Shown in pieces: positions 8,934 through 17,390 of a stretch of DNA of 64,000 bases. The notes under the pieces are model-generated. The model made no database searches and had not been told where the DNA came from. It worked only from the letters and a program-made list of their open reading frames with translations. Source of the DNA: Planctomycetota bacterium. Its GTDB lineage: Bacteria > Planctomycetota > Phycisphaerae > Phycisphaerales > SM1A02. Position 1 is the first letter of the stretch. Every line of letters begins with the position of its first letter. Made by a program: the position numbers and the translations under genes. The stretch lies in NCBI GenBank assembly GCA_016872835.1, contig VGYX01000009.1, positions 1-64,000 of the forward strand, written 5' to 3'.

Positions 8934-10253
8934 TCAGGCCTTGCCGCCTCCCAGAATGTCGTCGGCCGCGGCTTCGGACGCCTCGTCGGTCTGCGCACCA
9001 CCCTCGCCACCGCCCAGCAGCGCATCGGCCGCGCTGGACTCCTCCGCGGCAAGGCGCTCGGCCTCCTCGCGATCCTTGGCCTGCTGCTCCGCGACCACCT
9101 TGGCCTTCTCGCTGCAGGCCTGCACGATCGCGTCCGCGATCTCGGGGGTCGCCTGCAGTTCGCTCTCCAGCATCTCGGGGCCGACTTCCTCCACGTCGAA
9201 CACGCTGATGAGGCCCAGCGCGCCCATCTTGTCGAGCATGTCGTCGGTGACGCCCTCGACGGGACGCACGGTCTCCTCGAGGATCGCAAGTCCCTTGCTG
9301 AACTCGTCGGGGGTGAGGATGTCCACGTCCCAGCCGGTCAGGCGCGCCGCCAGACGCACGTTCTGGCCGCGGCGACCGATCGCCAGGCTCAGCTGGTCAT
9401 CGCGCACGATGATCGTGGCGCGGCCCAGCTCGAAGCACAGGCTGACTTCCTCGACCTCGGCGGGCTTGAGCGCGTTGGCGATGAGCACCTGGCTGGACTC
9501 GTTCCAGCGCACGATGTCGATCTTCTCGCCGCCGAGCTCGTCGACGATGTTGCGGATGCGGCTGCCGCGCACGCCCACGCACGCGCCAACGGCGTCGACC
9601 TTGCTGTCCACGCTGCTGACCGCGAGCTTCGTGCGGAAGCCGGGCTCGCGGCTCATCGCCTTGATCTCGATCACGCGGTCCGCGACCTCGGGCACCTCGG
9701 CCTCGAAGAGTCGGCGGATGAAGTCGGGGTGCGCGCGGCTGAGCACGATCTTGACCTGATGGCCGGCGTCGCGCACGTCGAGGATCAGGCAGCGCACTCG
9801 GTCACCCGGCTGGAACTGCTCGCCCGGAATCTGCTCGCTGCGAGGCATGAAGCCCTCGGCTCGGTCCACCTGCACCACCAGCGCGCCACCCTCGTAGCGC
9901 TGCGCGGTGCCGGTGACCAGCTCGCCCTGCCGCTTCACGAACTCCTCGAGCAGGCTGTTGCGCTCCTCCTCGCGGAACTTCTGGATCATCACCTGCTTCG
10001 CGGTCTGCGCCGGAATGCGGCCCATGCTCGCCAGCGAGACTTCCTCCTGCGCGCCATCGGGCAGATTGCGCCAGATGCGCAGCGCGCCGCTGAGACGGTC
10101 CATCGAGCAGCCGAACTCCTCGAGGTCGAGGCTGTTGAAGTGCTTGCGCGCCGCGCTGATCATGGCCTGCTCGAGGTCCGTGATCAGGATCTCCCGGTCG
10201 ATGTTGCGGTCGCGGGCGATGCTGTCGAGGATGCGGAGGGTTTCGCTGTTCAT
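8934..10253 (-). CDS. nusA: Transcription termination/antitermination factor NusA
   Basis: A 439-residue NusA. It opens with the NusA N-terminal domain (MNSETLRILDSIARDRNIDREILITDLE... region 1-120), then an S1 domain (about 135-200), then KH1 and KH2 (VGVRGSRIRNIVDELGGEKID near 230; AIGRRGQNVRLAARLTGWDVD near 298). A helix-hairpin-helix-like segment and an acidic Ala/Glu tail follow. NusA binds RNA polymerase and nascent RNA, modulating pausing and termination. It is the first gene of the operon here; the usual upstream rimP is absent. In enterobacteria the operon is autoregulated through its leader, and a long structured leader is present here too (10254-10580). Confidence 0.96.
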   Translation of the reverse strand: MNSETLRILDSIARDRNIDREILITDLEQAMISAARKHFNSLDLEEFGCSMDRLSGALRIWRNLPDGAQEEVSLASMGRIPAQTAKQVMIQKFREEERNSLLEEFVKRQGELVTGTAQRYEGGALVVQVDRAEGFMPRSEQIPGEQFQPGDRVRCLILDVRDAGHQVKIVLSRAHPDFIRRLFEAEVPEVADRVIEIKAMSREPGFRTKLAVSSVDSKVDAVGACVGVRGSRIRNIVDELGGEKIDIVRWNESSQVLIANALKPAEVEEVSLCFELGRATIIVRDDQLSLAIGRRGQNVRLAARLTGWDVDILTPDEFSKGLAILEETVRPVEGVTDDMLDKMGALGLISVFDVEEVGPEMLESELQATPEIADAIVQACSEKAKVVAEQQAKDREEAERLAAEESSAADALLGGGEGGAQTDEASEAAADDILGGGKA

Positions 10254-10580
10254 GGGTGTTGCCTGTGTCGCTTGGGATGGTGGGATGTTGGAATGTCAGT
10301 GACCGAAAACGAGCGCGGGTCACGCCGGGCGCCGAGCCCTGCGTGACCCGTCCGAAGGCCGCACCCGAAGGTGCCGCCGGACGCCCTGTCGGAAGCCGCC
10401 TACCGGCGAGCCTCCTTCGGGCACCTCTCGAAAGCCGTCGGCGTGCCGACGGGAACTCCAGCCGCGACCTGGACGCGAGCGCGCGTCATCGGACGAGGGT
10501 GCTGGACGAAGCGATGTTCATGACTTGAAGCATTCGATTCGATCGAGAAACGGACGGAATCGGTCGCACAACCGACCGAG
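10254..10580 (-). promoter_or_regulatory. Structured leader RNA of the nusA operon
   Basis: Between the predicted nusA promoter and the start codon lie about 330 transcribed bases rich in inverted repeats. Going with transcription: a 7-bp hairpin at 10560-10579 (CGGTCGG/CCGACCG type); an 8-bp near-palindrome at 10435-10452 (CCGTCGGC/GCCGACGG); a hairpin near 10364-10378 with stem GCACC/GGTGC capped by TTCG; and a 9-bp stem at 10317-10325/10341-10349 (GGGTCACGC/GCGTGACCC) with an internal GGGC/GCCC stem. CCCGAAGG near 10420 could also pair with CCTTCGGG of the TTCG hairpin, giving two alternative folds. No terminator U-tract follows. Function is inferred from position only. Confidence 0.5.
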
Positions 10581-10586
10581 GGAGGA

Positions 10587-10615
10587 AGGTTAGCCGATTT
10601 TGCCGATTTTTTCAA
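10587..10615 (-). promoter_or_regulatory. Sigma70-like promoter for the nusA operon
   Basis: On the minus strand TTGAAA (10615-10610) and TAACCT (10592-10587) are separated by exactly 17 bases. The spacer contains two copies of AAATCGGC. This is the best classical -35/-10 pair in the window and stands out in an AT-rich island. The start site would be near 10580. Confidence 0.7.
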
Positions 10616-10660
10616 GCCAAGCCGCGACTGGAGGCGTTTCGGCGAGTGATGGAACGCGAT

Positions 10661-10669
10661 TGCTACGCT
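10661..10669 (+). promoter_or_regulatory. Extended -10 element, leaderless start of dsbD
   Basis: TGC-TACGCT ends 6 bases before the dsbD ATG at 10676. TG-N-TANNNT is an extended -10. Transcription would start at or next to the A of ATG. There is no Shine-Dalgarno sequence and no clear -35. Confidence 0.6.
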
Positions 10670-10675
10670 CGGCGC

Positions 10676-12619
10676 ATGGGAAGCAGGTTCCTTGGCGCCT
10701 GGATCGGGGCCGCAGCGGCCCTGCTGCTGGCCTGTACGGCCCACGCGCAGATCGGCACCAAGGGGTTCAGCCTTCCAAAGGCGGGCGCGACGGCCACGAA
10801 GGCGGCTGCCGAACCAAGCGAATCCTCGGAACTGGTGCAGGTCACAGCCACCCAGTCGGCGCCCTCGGTCGCGCCAGGCGCCACGGTGGATGTGGCGATC
10901 GCGTTCACGATTCCCGCGGGCTGGCACATCTGGGTCCACGAGACGCAGGCGCGAGCGCTGCCCGACGTGGCCGTGTTCGAGGGCGCCTTGTTCACCACGC
11001 TGTCGCTGGCGACGGAGACGAGCGGCCTTCGCCTGATCGGCGTGCAGTGGCCCGCGCCGCACACGGCGAAGGCGGATGTGGGCGAGGGACCACGGTCCTA
11101 CGCGGTCTACGAGGGCAGCGGCACGATCTTCGCGAGACTGCAGGCTTCGTCGGATGCCCAGGGCGAGGTCGCCACGGAACTGGTGCTTTCGGTGCAGGCG
11201 TGCAACGCCACGAACTGCCTGCCGCCGGGCGAGGTGCGCGTTCCCGTACAGGTTCGTGTGCAGGTGGGCGCAGCGGCTCCGGCCGCGGGCGCGGCGTTCG
11301 CGAGCCTTGACCCCGCGCGCATGGTCGCGGACTCGGGCGCGGACGCGTCCACCGCGACCGAACCGATCGATGGCGCGATCCGCTTCGACTTCTTCGGCGC
11401 GAACTTCGACGTGGACCCGCGCGGCACGGGGCTGCTACTGGTGCTGCTGGTCGCGTTCGTAGGAGGCGCCCTGCTGAACTTCACTCCCTGCGTGCTGCCG
11501 GTGATCCCGCTGAAGATCATGTCGCTCAGCGCCGCCGCAGGCGATCGCGCGCGATGCCTGCGTCTGGGGCTGGTGATGAGTACGGGCGTGGTCGCGTTCT
11601 GGCTGGGCCTTGGCCTGCTGGTCGGCGGCATCAGCAGTTTCACCGCGGCGAATCAGCTCTTCCAGTACCCGGCGTTCACGATCGCACTGGGACTCTTCAT
11701 CGCGGTGATGGCGCTGGGCATGGCGGGCTTCTTCAGCGTGAACCTGCCGCAGTGGGTGCACGGCATCGAGGCGAGTCATGAGACCGCTGGTGGCAGCTTC
11801 GTGATGGGCGTGATGACGGCCGTCCTGAGCACGCCCTGCACCGCGCCGCTGATGGGCGCCGCGGCCGGATGGGCCGCAAGCAGTGGAAGCATGCCCACGG
11901 TGCTGGCCGTGTTCGGCACGATCGGCGCCGGCATGGCCGCGCCCTACCTGCTGCTGAGCGCGTATCCGAACCTGACGCGAGGCATGCCGCGCAGCGGCCC
12001 TGCAAGCGAGGTGGTGAAGCAGGTCATGGGTCTGCTGCTGCTGGCCGCGGCGGCGTTCTTCGTGGGCGCCGGCCTGAACGGCCTGCGAGCGACACCAGGC
12101 CCCGAGCATTGGTGGCTTGTGGGCGCGATCGGCGTCGCCGCGGGACTCTGGCTGGCATGGCGCACGATCCGGCTGGCACGCCGGCACCTGACACGCGCCC
12201 TGTTCGTGTCGCTTGGCCTGCTGATCGCGGTGCTGAGCGTGGGCATCACGCGTGCGTTGGGCGTGGAGTCGGTGGGCTGGATCCCCTACTCCGCCGAGAC
12301 GCTCGCGAAGGCGAAGTCCGAGGGCAAGGTCGTGGTGCTCGACTTCACCGCGGAGTGGTGCCTGAACTGCAAGGCGCTCGAGAGCGCGGTGCTGCACCGC
12401 GCGGACGTGGTCGACGCGCTCGCAGTGCCTCAGGTGGTCGCCATCAAGGTGGATATCACGAACCGTCGCAGCGACGGCTGGAATCTGCTGCACGCCTACG
12501 ACCGCGTGAGCATTCCGCTGCTTGTGGTGCAGTCGGCGGAGGGCAAGGTGCTGCTGAAGAGCGACGCCTACACGCCCGAACAGGTGCTCAACGCCTTGAA
12601 GCAGGCGGCCCAAGACTGA
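10676..12619 (+). CDS. dsbD: Thiol:disulfide interchange protein DsbD
   Basis: A 647-residue inner-membrane protein that carries electrons from cytoplasmic thioredoxin to periplasmic thiol pathways. It has a signal peptide (about 1-24), a periplasmic DsbD alpha-type domain (about 50-200), a multi-span membrane domain with the paired cysteines in NFTPCVLP (C272) and STPCTAPL (C388), and a C-terminal thioredoxin-like domain with EWCLNC (C562, C565). All redox cysteines of the membrane and C-terminal domains are present. The chosen ATG gives the signal peptide and sits 6 bases after TACGCT. The 3' end overlaps the convergent O-antigen-ligase-like gene by 32 bases. Confidence 0.92.
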   Translation: MGSRFLGAWIGAAAALLLACTAHAQIGTKGFSLPKAGATATKAAAEPSESSELVQVTATQSAPSVAPGATVDVAIAFTIPAGWHIWVHETQARALPDVAVFEGALFTTLSLATETSGLRLIGVQWPAPHTAKADVGEGPRSYAVYEGSGTIFARLQASSDAQGEVATELVLSVQACNATNCLPPGEVRVPVQVRVQVGAAAPAAGAAFASLDPARMVADSGADASTATEPIDGAIRFDFFGANFDVDPRGTGLLLVLLVAFVGGALLNFTPCVLPVIPLKIMSLSAAAGDRARCLRLGLVMSTGVVAFWLGLGLLVGGISSFTAANQLFQYPAFTIALGLFIAVMALGMAGFFSVNLPQWVHGIEASHETAGGSFVMGVMTAVLSTPCTAPLMGAAAGWAASSGSMPTVLAVFGTIGAGMAAPYLLLSAYPNLTRGMPRSGPASEVVKQVMGLLLLAAAAFFVGAGLNGLRATPGPEHWWLVGAIGVAAGLWLAWRTIRLARRHLTRALFVSLGLLIAVLSVGITRALGVESVGWIPYSAETLAKAKSEGKVVVLDFTAEWCLNCKALESAVLHRADVVDALAVPQVVAIKVDITNRRSDGWNLLHAYDRVSIPLLVVQSAEGKVLLKSDAYTPEQVLNALKQAAQD

Positions 12620-14774
12620 CGCCGACGAGCCGCTCCGCAAGCGCACGATCGGGCGGCGACAGTCGAAGCAGCGGATCCAGTCCCATCGCGTCGTCGCAAC
12701 GGATCGCCTCGGTCGCCAGCGCGGCTGTCTCGGGCCGGTCCAGCGCCGCCGCACGCCGCGCCGCGCGCAACCATGCGGACGCCGAGCCCGCGTCGTACCG
12801 CGTGACGGCGAGCGCGCGGTCGAGGGCCACCGCCTGATCCTGCGCCTCGGCGGTCACGAGCGCGCGACGCTCCCATGCATACGCGGAAGCGTGCAGCGCC
12901 TCCAGCGTGGAGGCAGGCACGAGCCCTGCACCCGATTGCACCGCGGCATCCGAGGCCTCGCAGGCCGACAGAAGATCCGAGGCTCCAGCCGAACCCGCCG
13001 AATCGGCCGCACGCAGGTATTGCTCGGCGCTCAGGACGCGGCTCCACGGCGCAAGCGCCTGAGCCGCCTCGCGGCGCACGGACTCCGGCGAACGTCCGCT
13101 GGAGGCGCGCAAGCCGTCGACCAGACGCATCGCCGCGGCCTCGAGCGATCGCTCCATGCGCGCCTGGCGCGACGCGCCCGCGATCGCGAGGAACGCGACC
13201 GCCGCGCACGCCAACGCACCCACCATCCGCGGCGTCAGACGCGGCGCGCGGTCGTACTCCTGAGAGGAGGGATCGAGCGCGTGCGAAGGCACCGCGGCAC
13301 CAAGCAGCGCCAGCAGCCATGCCGCCGAGCCCGGATTCCACAGCGTCATCTCCACCTGCGCGTGGCAGAGCATCGCGAGCGCCGCAGGAAAGAGCATGTG
13401 CGAGCCGCTGGCGCGCGCCGACCAGAGCCGCGGCAGCAGCATGACCGCGGCGCCGGCCCACGCCGCACCGCCAACCCATCGAATGAGCGTCGACGCCGGA
13501 TCCAGGGCCGAGGCTTCCGTGACGATGGACAGCGGCACCGCGACCAGCACCGCCACCATGGCCACGCGCTGCGCGTTTCCATCACGCGCCTCGGGCGTGG
13601 GCAAGGGCGCCGGCTCCATCGCCGCACCGCGCGCGGCCCACACCAACAGCGCCATCACGGCCGCGATCCACGCGAATCCACCCACACCGAGTTGCGCCAC
13701 CCAATCCGCGAACACCGCATGTGCGCTGCGAACGAGCTCCACGGCCTCCGGCGGACGAAGGCGCGCACTCGCATCCTGAAACCGGTCTGGCCCCGTGCCA
13801 AGCCACGGGCTCTCCATCCATGCGTCCCACGCCGTCTGCAGGTAGTGCCATCGGAACAGCATGCTGCGCTCGCCGGGCAGCACAGCGGCCAGCGGTCCAG
13901 CACGCAACCACGCCGCCGAGGCGCTCACGATCACCGCGGCACTCGCCGCACCCGCCAGCGTCCACGGCCGTACTCGGAACCTGCGAAGCAGCAGCAGCAT
14001 CGCGAAGCCGATGCCCATCGCGACGATCGCTCCCTTGCCGCCGTTGGCGATCACCGCCACCGCACACGCGGCCGACAGCATGCCCCAGGATGCGCCCGTT
14101 CGGCCCTGCATCCGCGGAAGCCCCGCCAACGCGACCGCGGCGGCGGCCATCACGCCGGAGAAGATGTTCGCCAGTCCGAACCATCCGGTCATCTCGCGCT
14201 GCATCAGGCGCCGCTGGTAGCTCAGCGCCTGCGGGCCGTCGGGATCCCAGCCTCGGTCCGCGAAGAACGACTCGCGCGCCTGCTCCTCGAAATAGCGCAG
14301 CGTGCTGCCATGCTCGTGGAACCATTGCCACGCGCCACGCGCCAGCCACAGGCAGCAGACCCCAAGCAGGACCGCCACCATCGAACTCCACGCCAGCCGC
14401 GCCATCGGCCGCGGGTTTCGCGCCACGGCCGCCGCGGCGCCGCACGCGCACCATGCGCTCATCCAGTCGAGGCCGCGCCAGCCCATCGCGCCGAGATCGG
14501 ACTCCGAGCGCAGTCGGGCCACCAGCACGGCCAGCGCCACCACCGCCACCAACGCGGCGGCGCGACCGGCGAACACGCCCACCAGTACGGCGCTCACCGC
14601 GGCGATGCCCGCGTCGATCCACAGGCTACCCGCAGGTCCAAGCCCCGCGAACGCGTTCGGATCAAGCGAAGGATCCACGTCGAACCACGGCATGTCCGTG
14701 AACGCGACGATGGTGCGAAACGAGACCAAGGCCCCCAGCGCGGCACCACCGGCGGCTGCCAGCAGACCTCTCAT
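12588..14774 (-). CDS. O-antigen ligase/Wzy-like polytopic membrane protein
   Basis: A 728-residue protein with about a dozen hydrophobic segments and a periplasmic loop carrying the Wzy_C signature around RSMLFRWHYLQTAWDAW and PWLGTGPDRF (about residue 310), typical of O-antigen ligases and polymerases. The last 200 residues are soluble, Ala-rich and helical, possibly TPR-like. It would join or polymerise lipid-linked glycans on the periplasmic face. The start ATG at 14774 overlaps the stop of the WecA-like gene (ATGA), which supports a shared glycan pathway. The 3' end overlaps dsbD by 32 bases in convergent orientation. Whether it ligates O-antigen or builds an exopolysaccharide cannot be told. 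Confidence 0.75.
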   Translation of the reverse strand: MRGLLAAAGGAALGALVSFRTIVAFTDMPWFDVDPSLDPNAFAGLGPAGSLWIDAGIAAVSAVLVGVFAGRAAALVAVVALAVLVARLRSESDLGAMGWRGLDWMSAWCACGAAAAVARNPRPMARLAWSSMVAVLLGVCCLWLARGAWQWFHEHGSTLRYFEEQARESFFADRGWDPDGPQALSYQRRLMQREMTGWFGLANIFSGVMAAAAVALAGLPRMQGRTGASWGMLSAACAVAVIANGGKGAIVAMGIGFAMLLLLRRFRVRPWTLAGAASAAVIVSASAAWLRAGPLAAVLPGERSMLFRWHYLQTAWDAWMESPWLGTGPDRFQDASARLRPPEAVELVRSAHAVFADWVAQLGVGGFAWIAAVMALLVWAARGAAMEPAPLPTPEARDGNAQRVAMVAVLVAVPLSIVTEASALDPASTLIRWVGGAAWAGAAVMLLPRLWSARASGSHMLFPAALAMLCHAQVEMTLWNPGSAAWLLALLGAAVPSHALDPSSQEYDRAPRLTPRMVGALACAAVAFLAIAGASRQARMERSLEAAAMRLVDGLRASSGRSPESVRREAAQALAPWSRVLSAEQYLRAADSAGSAGASDLLSACEASDAAVQSGAGLVPASTLEALHASAYAWERRALVTAEAQDQAVALDRALAVTRYDAGSASAWLRAARRAAALDRPETAALATEAIRCDDAMGLDPLLRLSPPDRALAERLVGVSLGPPASRR

Positions 14775-15880
14775 CGGCGCAGCACTCCCTCGGCCGCCGC
14801 CAGCAGCGCCAACGCAAGAAGCGCCTGCAGCGCCACCAGCGCCGCGTGCCACGGCGCCAGCGCGCCCAGTCCCACGCCACCCAGCCCGATGATCGCGCTG
14901 AGCGTCCAGATGATCAGCACCGAGCCCCGCGCTGAGAAGCCGCGCGAGACCAGCCGATGCGAGAGGTGGCGCTGGTCGCCGACGAGCGGATGGCGCCCCT
15001 CGCGGAGGCGAATCCAGCTGGTCGCAAGCAGGTCGTAGATCGGGACGGCCAGCACCAGCACCGGCGTGAGCACGCCGTACCACGCTCCACCCAGCGCGTA
15101 GTCCGGATCGGCAGGATCGGTGTACACGCCGCGCACGGCGAGCACCGCGAGCAGAAGTCCGAGCGGCTGGCTGCCTCCATCGCCCATGAACACGCGCGCC
15201 CCGCCGTCATGCAGCGGAAAGTTGAACACCAGGAAGCCCGCAAGCGCCCCAGCGAGCAGCGCCAGCATCGCCGCGACGAACCATTGATGCACCACCATCA
15301 GCGCACCGGCAAGCAGCAGCGCCGCGATGATGCCGACGCCCGCTGCGAGGCCGTCCATGTTGTCAAGGTAATTCATCGCATTGACGAGCAGAACGATCCA
15401 CGCCACACCCAGCGTCACGCTGAGCGCCTGCCCTGCCGCGCCCCACGCATCCATCAGTGTGAGCGGACGCAGGTCGAATGCCCACGCCAGCGCAAGGGCC
15501 GGCACCAGCTGCGTGGCCAGCTTCGGAGCCGCACGCATGGCTCGACGATCGTCCAAGCGACCGGCCGCATGCAGCCAGAGCGCCGCCACCACCGTGGCCC
15601 ATGTCGCGGGCATTCCGACGCGCACGCGCGCAAGATCCATGCCCTCCGGCACCGCGCCACCGAACTGCAGCCATGCCAGTGCGGCGGCGATCGGCAGCGT
15701 CCATGCGAACACGATCGCGATGCCGCCGGTGTTGGGCACGTCACGCAGCGACTTCCGGTGTCCCGGCGCGCCCGGCGAATCGAGCGAGCCCATACGTCGG
15801 CCCCAGGCGATCGCGAAGCGCGTGAGTGGCAGCGAAATCGCGAGGCCGATCACAAGGAGGGTGGGCGCGAGCCACGGCAC
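14771..15880 (-). CDS. WecA/MraY-family undecaprenyl-phosphate sugar-1-phosphate transferase
   Basis: A 369-residue polytopic membrane enzyme predicted to transfer a HexNAc-1-phosphate from UDP-sugar to undecaprenyl phosphate, the first step of O-antigen or exopolysaccharide synthesis. Family motifs are present in order: GRLDDRR with the Asp pair at 110-111, NAMNYLDNMDG at 167-177, MGDGGS at 231-236, and a His-rich cytoplasmic loop (HPLVGDQRHLSHRLVSRG) near 315. The Ser-containing MGDGGS differs slightly from the common MGDAGS. Start is GTG at 15880, 6 bases after TAGATT. It is divergent from the LOG gene and overlaps the ligase-like gene downstream. Confidence 0.85.
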   Translation of the reverse strand: MPWLAPTLLVIGLAISLPLTRFAIAWGRRMGSLDSPGAPGHRKSLRDVPNTGGIAIVFAWTLPIAAALAWLQFGGAVPEGMDLARVRVGMPATWATVVAALWLHAAGRLDDRRAMRAAPKLATQLVPALALAWAFDLRPLTLMDAWGAAGQALSVTLGVAWIVLLVNAMNYLDNMDGLAAGVGIIAALLLAGALMVVHQWFVAAMLALLAGALAGFLVFNFPLHDGGARVFMGDGGSQPLGLLLAVLAVRGVYTDPADPDYALGGAWYGVLTPVLVLAVPIYDLLATSWIRLREGRHPLVGDQRHLSHRLVSRGFSARGSVLIIWTLSAIIGLGGVGLGALAPWHAALVALQALLALALLAAAEGVLRR

Positions 15881-15885
15881 GTCAC

Positions 15886-15896
15886 TAATCTAGGGT
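15886..15896. promoter_or_regulatory. Overlapping divergent -10 elements (WecA-like / LOG)
   Basis: The sequence AATCTAGGGT holds two opposed hexamers: TAGATT on the minus strand (15892-15887), 6 bases before the GTG at 15880, and TAGGGT on the plus strand (15891-15896), 6 bases before the ATG at 15903. The whole intergenic region is only 22 bases. TAATCT at 15886 is an alternative plus-strand -10 with an 11-base gap. Confidence 0.6.
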
Positions 15897-15902
15897 TTCC
15901 GC

Positions 15903-16490
15903 ATGAAGCGCATCACCGTCTACTGCAGCAGCAGCACCAGCCTGGACCCCAAGTTCTTTTCGGCCGCCACCGAACTGGGACGCGTGATGGTGACCCGCGG
16001 CATCGAGCTCGTCTACGGCGGCGGCTCGCTTGGCCTGATGGGCGAGATCGCCCGCACCGTGAAGAAGGCCGGCGGGCGCGTGCACGGAATCATCACGAAG
16101 CGACTGCTCGCCCTGGAACAGGGCTTCGAAGGTTGCGACGAACTGGTCGTGGTCGACACCATGAGCGAGCGCAAGCGGCTCATGGCGCAGTACGGCGACG
16201 CATTCATCGCGCTGCCGGGCGGACTCGGCACCTTCGAGGAGTTCTTCGAGGTCCTGGTGCAGCGTCAGGTCGGCGAGCACCGCAAGCCGATCGGACTGGT
16301 GAATCTGGGCGGCTACTACGACCCGCTGATCACGCTGATCGATCATGGCATCGAGCATCGCTTCATCAAGCCGGCCGTGCACGACCTGCTGCACGTGCAC
16401 GAGAAGCCCGAGGACGTGCTGGACGGCGTGCTGACGGCGACGCCGTTCGACATCGACCCCGACCGCTTCCTGCCCATGGGGAAGGGTTGA
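15903..16490 (+). CDS. LOG family protein (Rossmann-fold nucleotide-binding, YvdD-like)
   Basis: A 195-residue protein with VYCSSS near the N-terminus, VYGGGSLGLMGEIA at 38-51 and the signature ALPGGLGTFEEFFEV at 103-117 (PGGxGTxxE). This identifies the LOG/lysine-decarboxylase-like family, whose members release ribose 5-phosphate from nucleoside 5'-monophosphates. They were named for cytokinin activation in plants. Length is typical. In bacteria the physiological role is usually unclear, perhaps nucleotide salvage. Its stop lies 2 bases before lpxI, so the two genes form an operon. The start follows TAGGGT by 6 bases with no Shine-Dalgarno sequence. Confidence 0.88.
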   Translation: MKRITVYCSSSTSLDPKFFSAATELGRVMVTRGIELVYGGGSLGLMGEIARTVKKAGGRVHGIITKRLLALEQGFEGCDELVVVDTMSERKRLMAQYGDAFIALPGGLGTFEEFFEVLVQRQVGEHRKPIGLVNLGGYYDPLITLIDHGIEHRFIKPAVHDLLHVHEKPEDVLDGVLTATPFDIDPDRFLPMGKG

Positions 16491-16492
16491 GC

Positions 16493-17317
16493 ATGCAGCC
16501 GCTGGGACTGATCGCAGGCAGCGGCGAGCTGCCGATCCTGGTGGCCCGGGGGGCGCGCGCGGCCGGTCGCAGCGTGGTCTGCGTGGGCATTCACGGAGCG
16601 TTCGACGAGCGGCTGCCCACGCTGTGCGATCGCTTCGACAGCGCGGGCCTGGTGCAGATCGGCCGATGGGTCCGCCTGCTGCGTCGCGGCGGCGCGAATC
16701 AGGCGATCATGGTGGGTGGCGTGCGCAAGACGCGCATGCACGATCCGTGGAAGCTCTTCCGACAGGTGCCCGACCTGCGCGCCGCATGGCTGTGGTACCG
16801 TCGTCTGCGACACGATCGCAGGAACCACGCGGTGCTTGCCGCGGTGGCCGATGAACTGGCATCCTGCGGCATCCCCCTGATGGACTCGACCACCTTCATC
16901 CAGGATCACCTTGCGAGCGCCGGCGTGATGGGCCGCGCGCAACCCGATGCCGCCAGCATGGCCGACGTTTCGTTCGGCTGGCCGCTGCTGCTGAAGGCGG
17001 TCGAACTCGACATCGGACAGTCGATGGCGGTGCGAGATCGCGACGTGATCGCGGTGGAGGCGATCGAGGGCACCGACGCGATGATCGAGCGGGCGGGCGC
17101 GCTGTGCCGAGCGCGCGGGTGGACGCTGCTGAAGACCGCCAAGGCCGCACACGACCGCCGCGCCGATGTGCCAACGATCGGCGTGGCCACCATCGAGCGC
17201 GTCGCCGCAGCCGGCTGCCGCTGCATCGCGGTGGGTTCCGGACAAGTCATCCTTGTTGACAGGCCCGCCGTCGTGCAGGCCGCGGACCGTCTTGGCGTGG
17301 CCCTTCTGGGTCGCTGA
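16493..17317 (+). CDS. lpxI: UDP-2,3-diacylglucosamine diphosphatase LpxI
   Basis: A 274-residue cytoplasmic enzyme of lipid A synthesis that hydrolyses UDP-2,3-diacylglucosamine to lipid X and UMP. It is the form used by bacteria lacking LpxH. Recognisable blocks are LGLIAGSGELPILVARGAR at the N-terminus, MVGGVRKTRMHDPW (about 80), LMDSTTFIQDHLASAGVMG (about 135), and the C-terminal domain with IGQSMAVRDRDVIAVEAIEGTD and KTAKAAHDRRADVPTIG. Length matches the family. The start is 2 bases after the LOG stop. Together with kdsA and the Lol-type genes it indicates an LPS-bearing outer membrane. Confidence 0.9.
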   Translation: MQPLGLIAGSGELPILVARGARAAGRSVVCVGIHGAFDERLPTLCDRFDSAGLVQIGRWVRLLRRGGANQAIMVGGVRKTRMHDPWKLFRQVPDLRAAWLWYRRLRHDRRNHAVLAAVADELASCGIPLMDSTTFIQDHLASAGVMGRAQPDAASMADVSFGWPLLLKAVELDIGQSMAVRDRDVIAVEAIEGTDAMIERAGALCRARGWTLLKTAKAAHDRRADVPTIGVATIERVAAAGCRCIAVGSGQVILVDRPAVVQAADRLGVALLGR

Positions 17318-17370
17318 CGCGTTTTCATGGCCCACAAAATCTGAGGAAGAACCCGTTTTCATGCGGTTCC

Positions 17371-17390
17371 ATTTGCAAACATTTGCAAAC
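17371..17390. repeat. Perfect 10-bp tandem direct repeat upstream of a PEP-CTERM-like gene
   Basis: Two adjacent copies of atttgcaaac form a 10-bp (one helical turn) direct repeat 80 bases before the next start codon. It lies in an AT-richer stretch that also repeats gttttcatg at about 17322 and 17355. A weak promoter (TTGCAA at 17373, 16-base spacer, TAAGTT at 17395) overlaps it. It looks like an operator or a sigma-factor site; neither is proven. Confidence 0.45.

Noticed and set aside
6367-9759. Very long open frame opposite infB and nusA (over 1100 codons)
   Set aside because: It is a mirror of high-GC coding sequence on the other strand. Its translation is low-complexity Arg/His/Leu/Ala without domains, while the minus strand encodes unmistakable IF-2 and NusA.
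10317-10349. Transcription attenuator terminator in front of nusA
   Set aside because: The 9-bp stem is strong, but the following transcribed bases (GCGCTCGTTTTCGG) lack an adjacent U-run. It is retained only as part of the structured leader.
10400-10520. Two short coupled open frames (11 and 29 codons) in the nusA leader
   Set aside because: They overlap as ATGA but have no ribosome-binding site and span the strong stems of the leader. A leader peptide is possible, but I cannot support it from this sequence alone.
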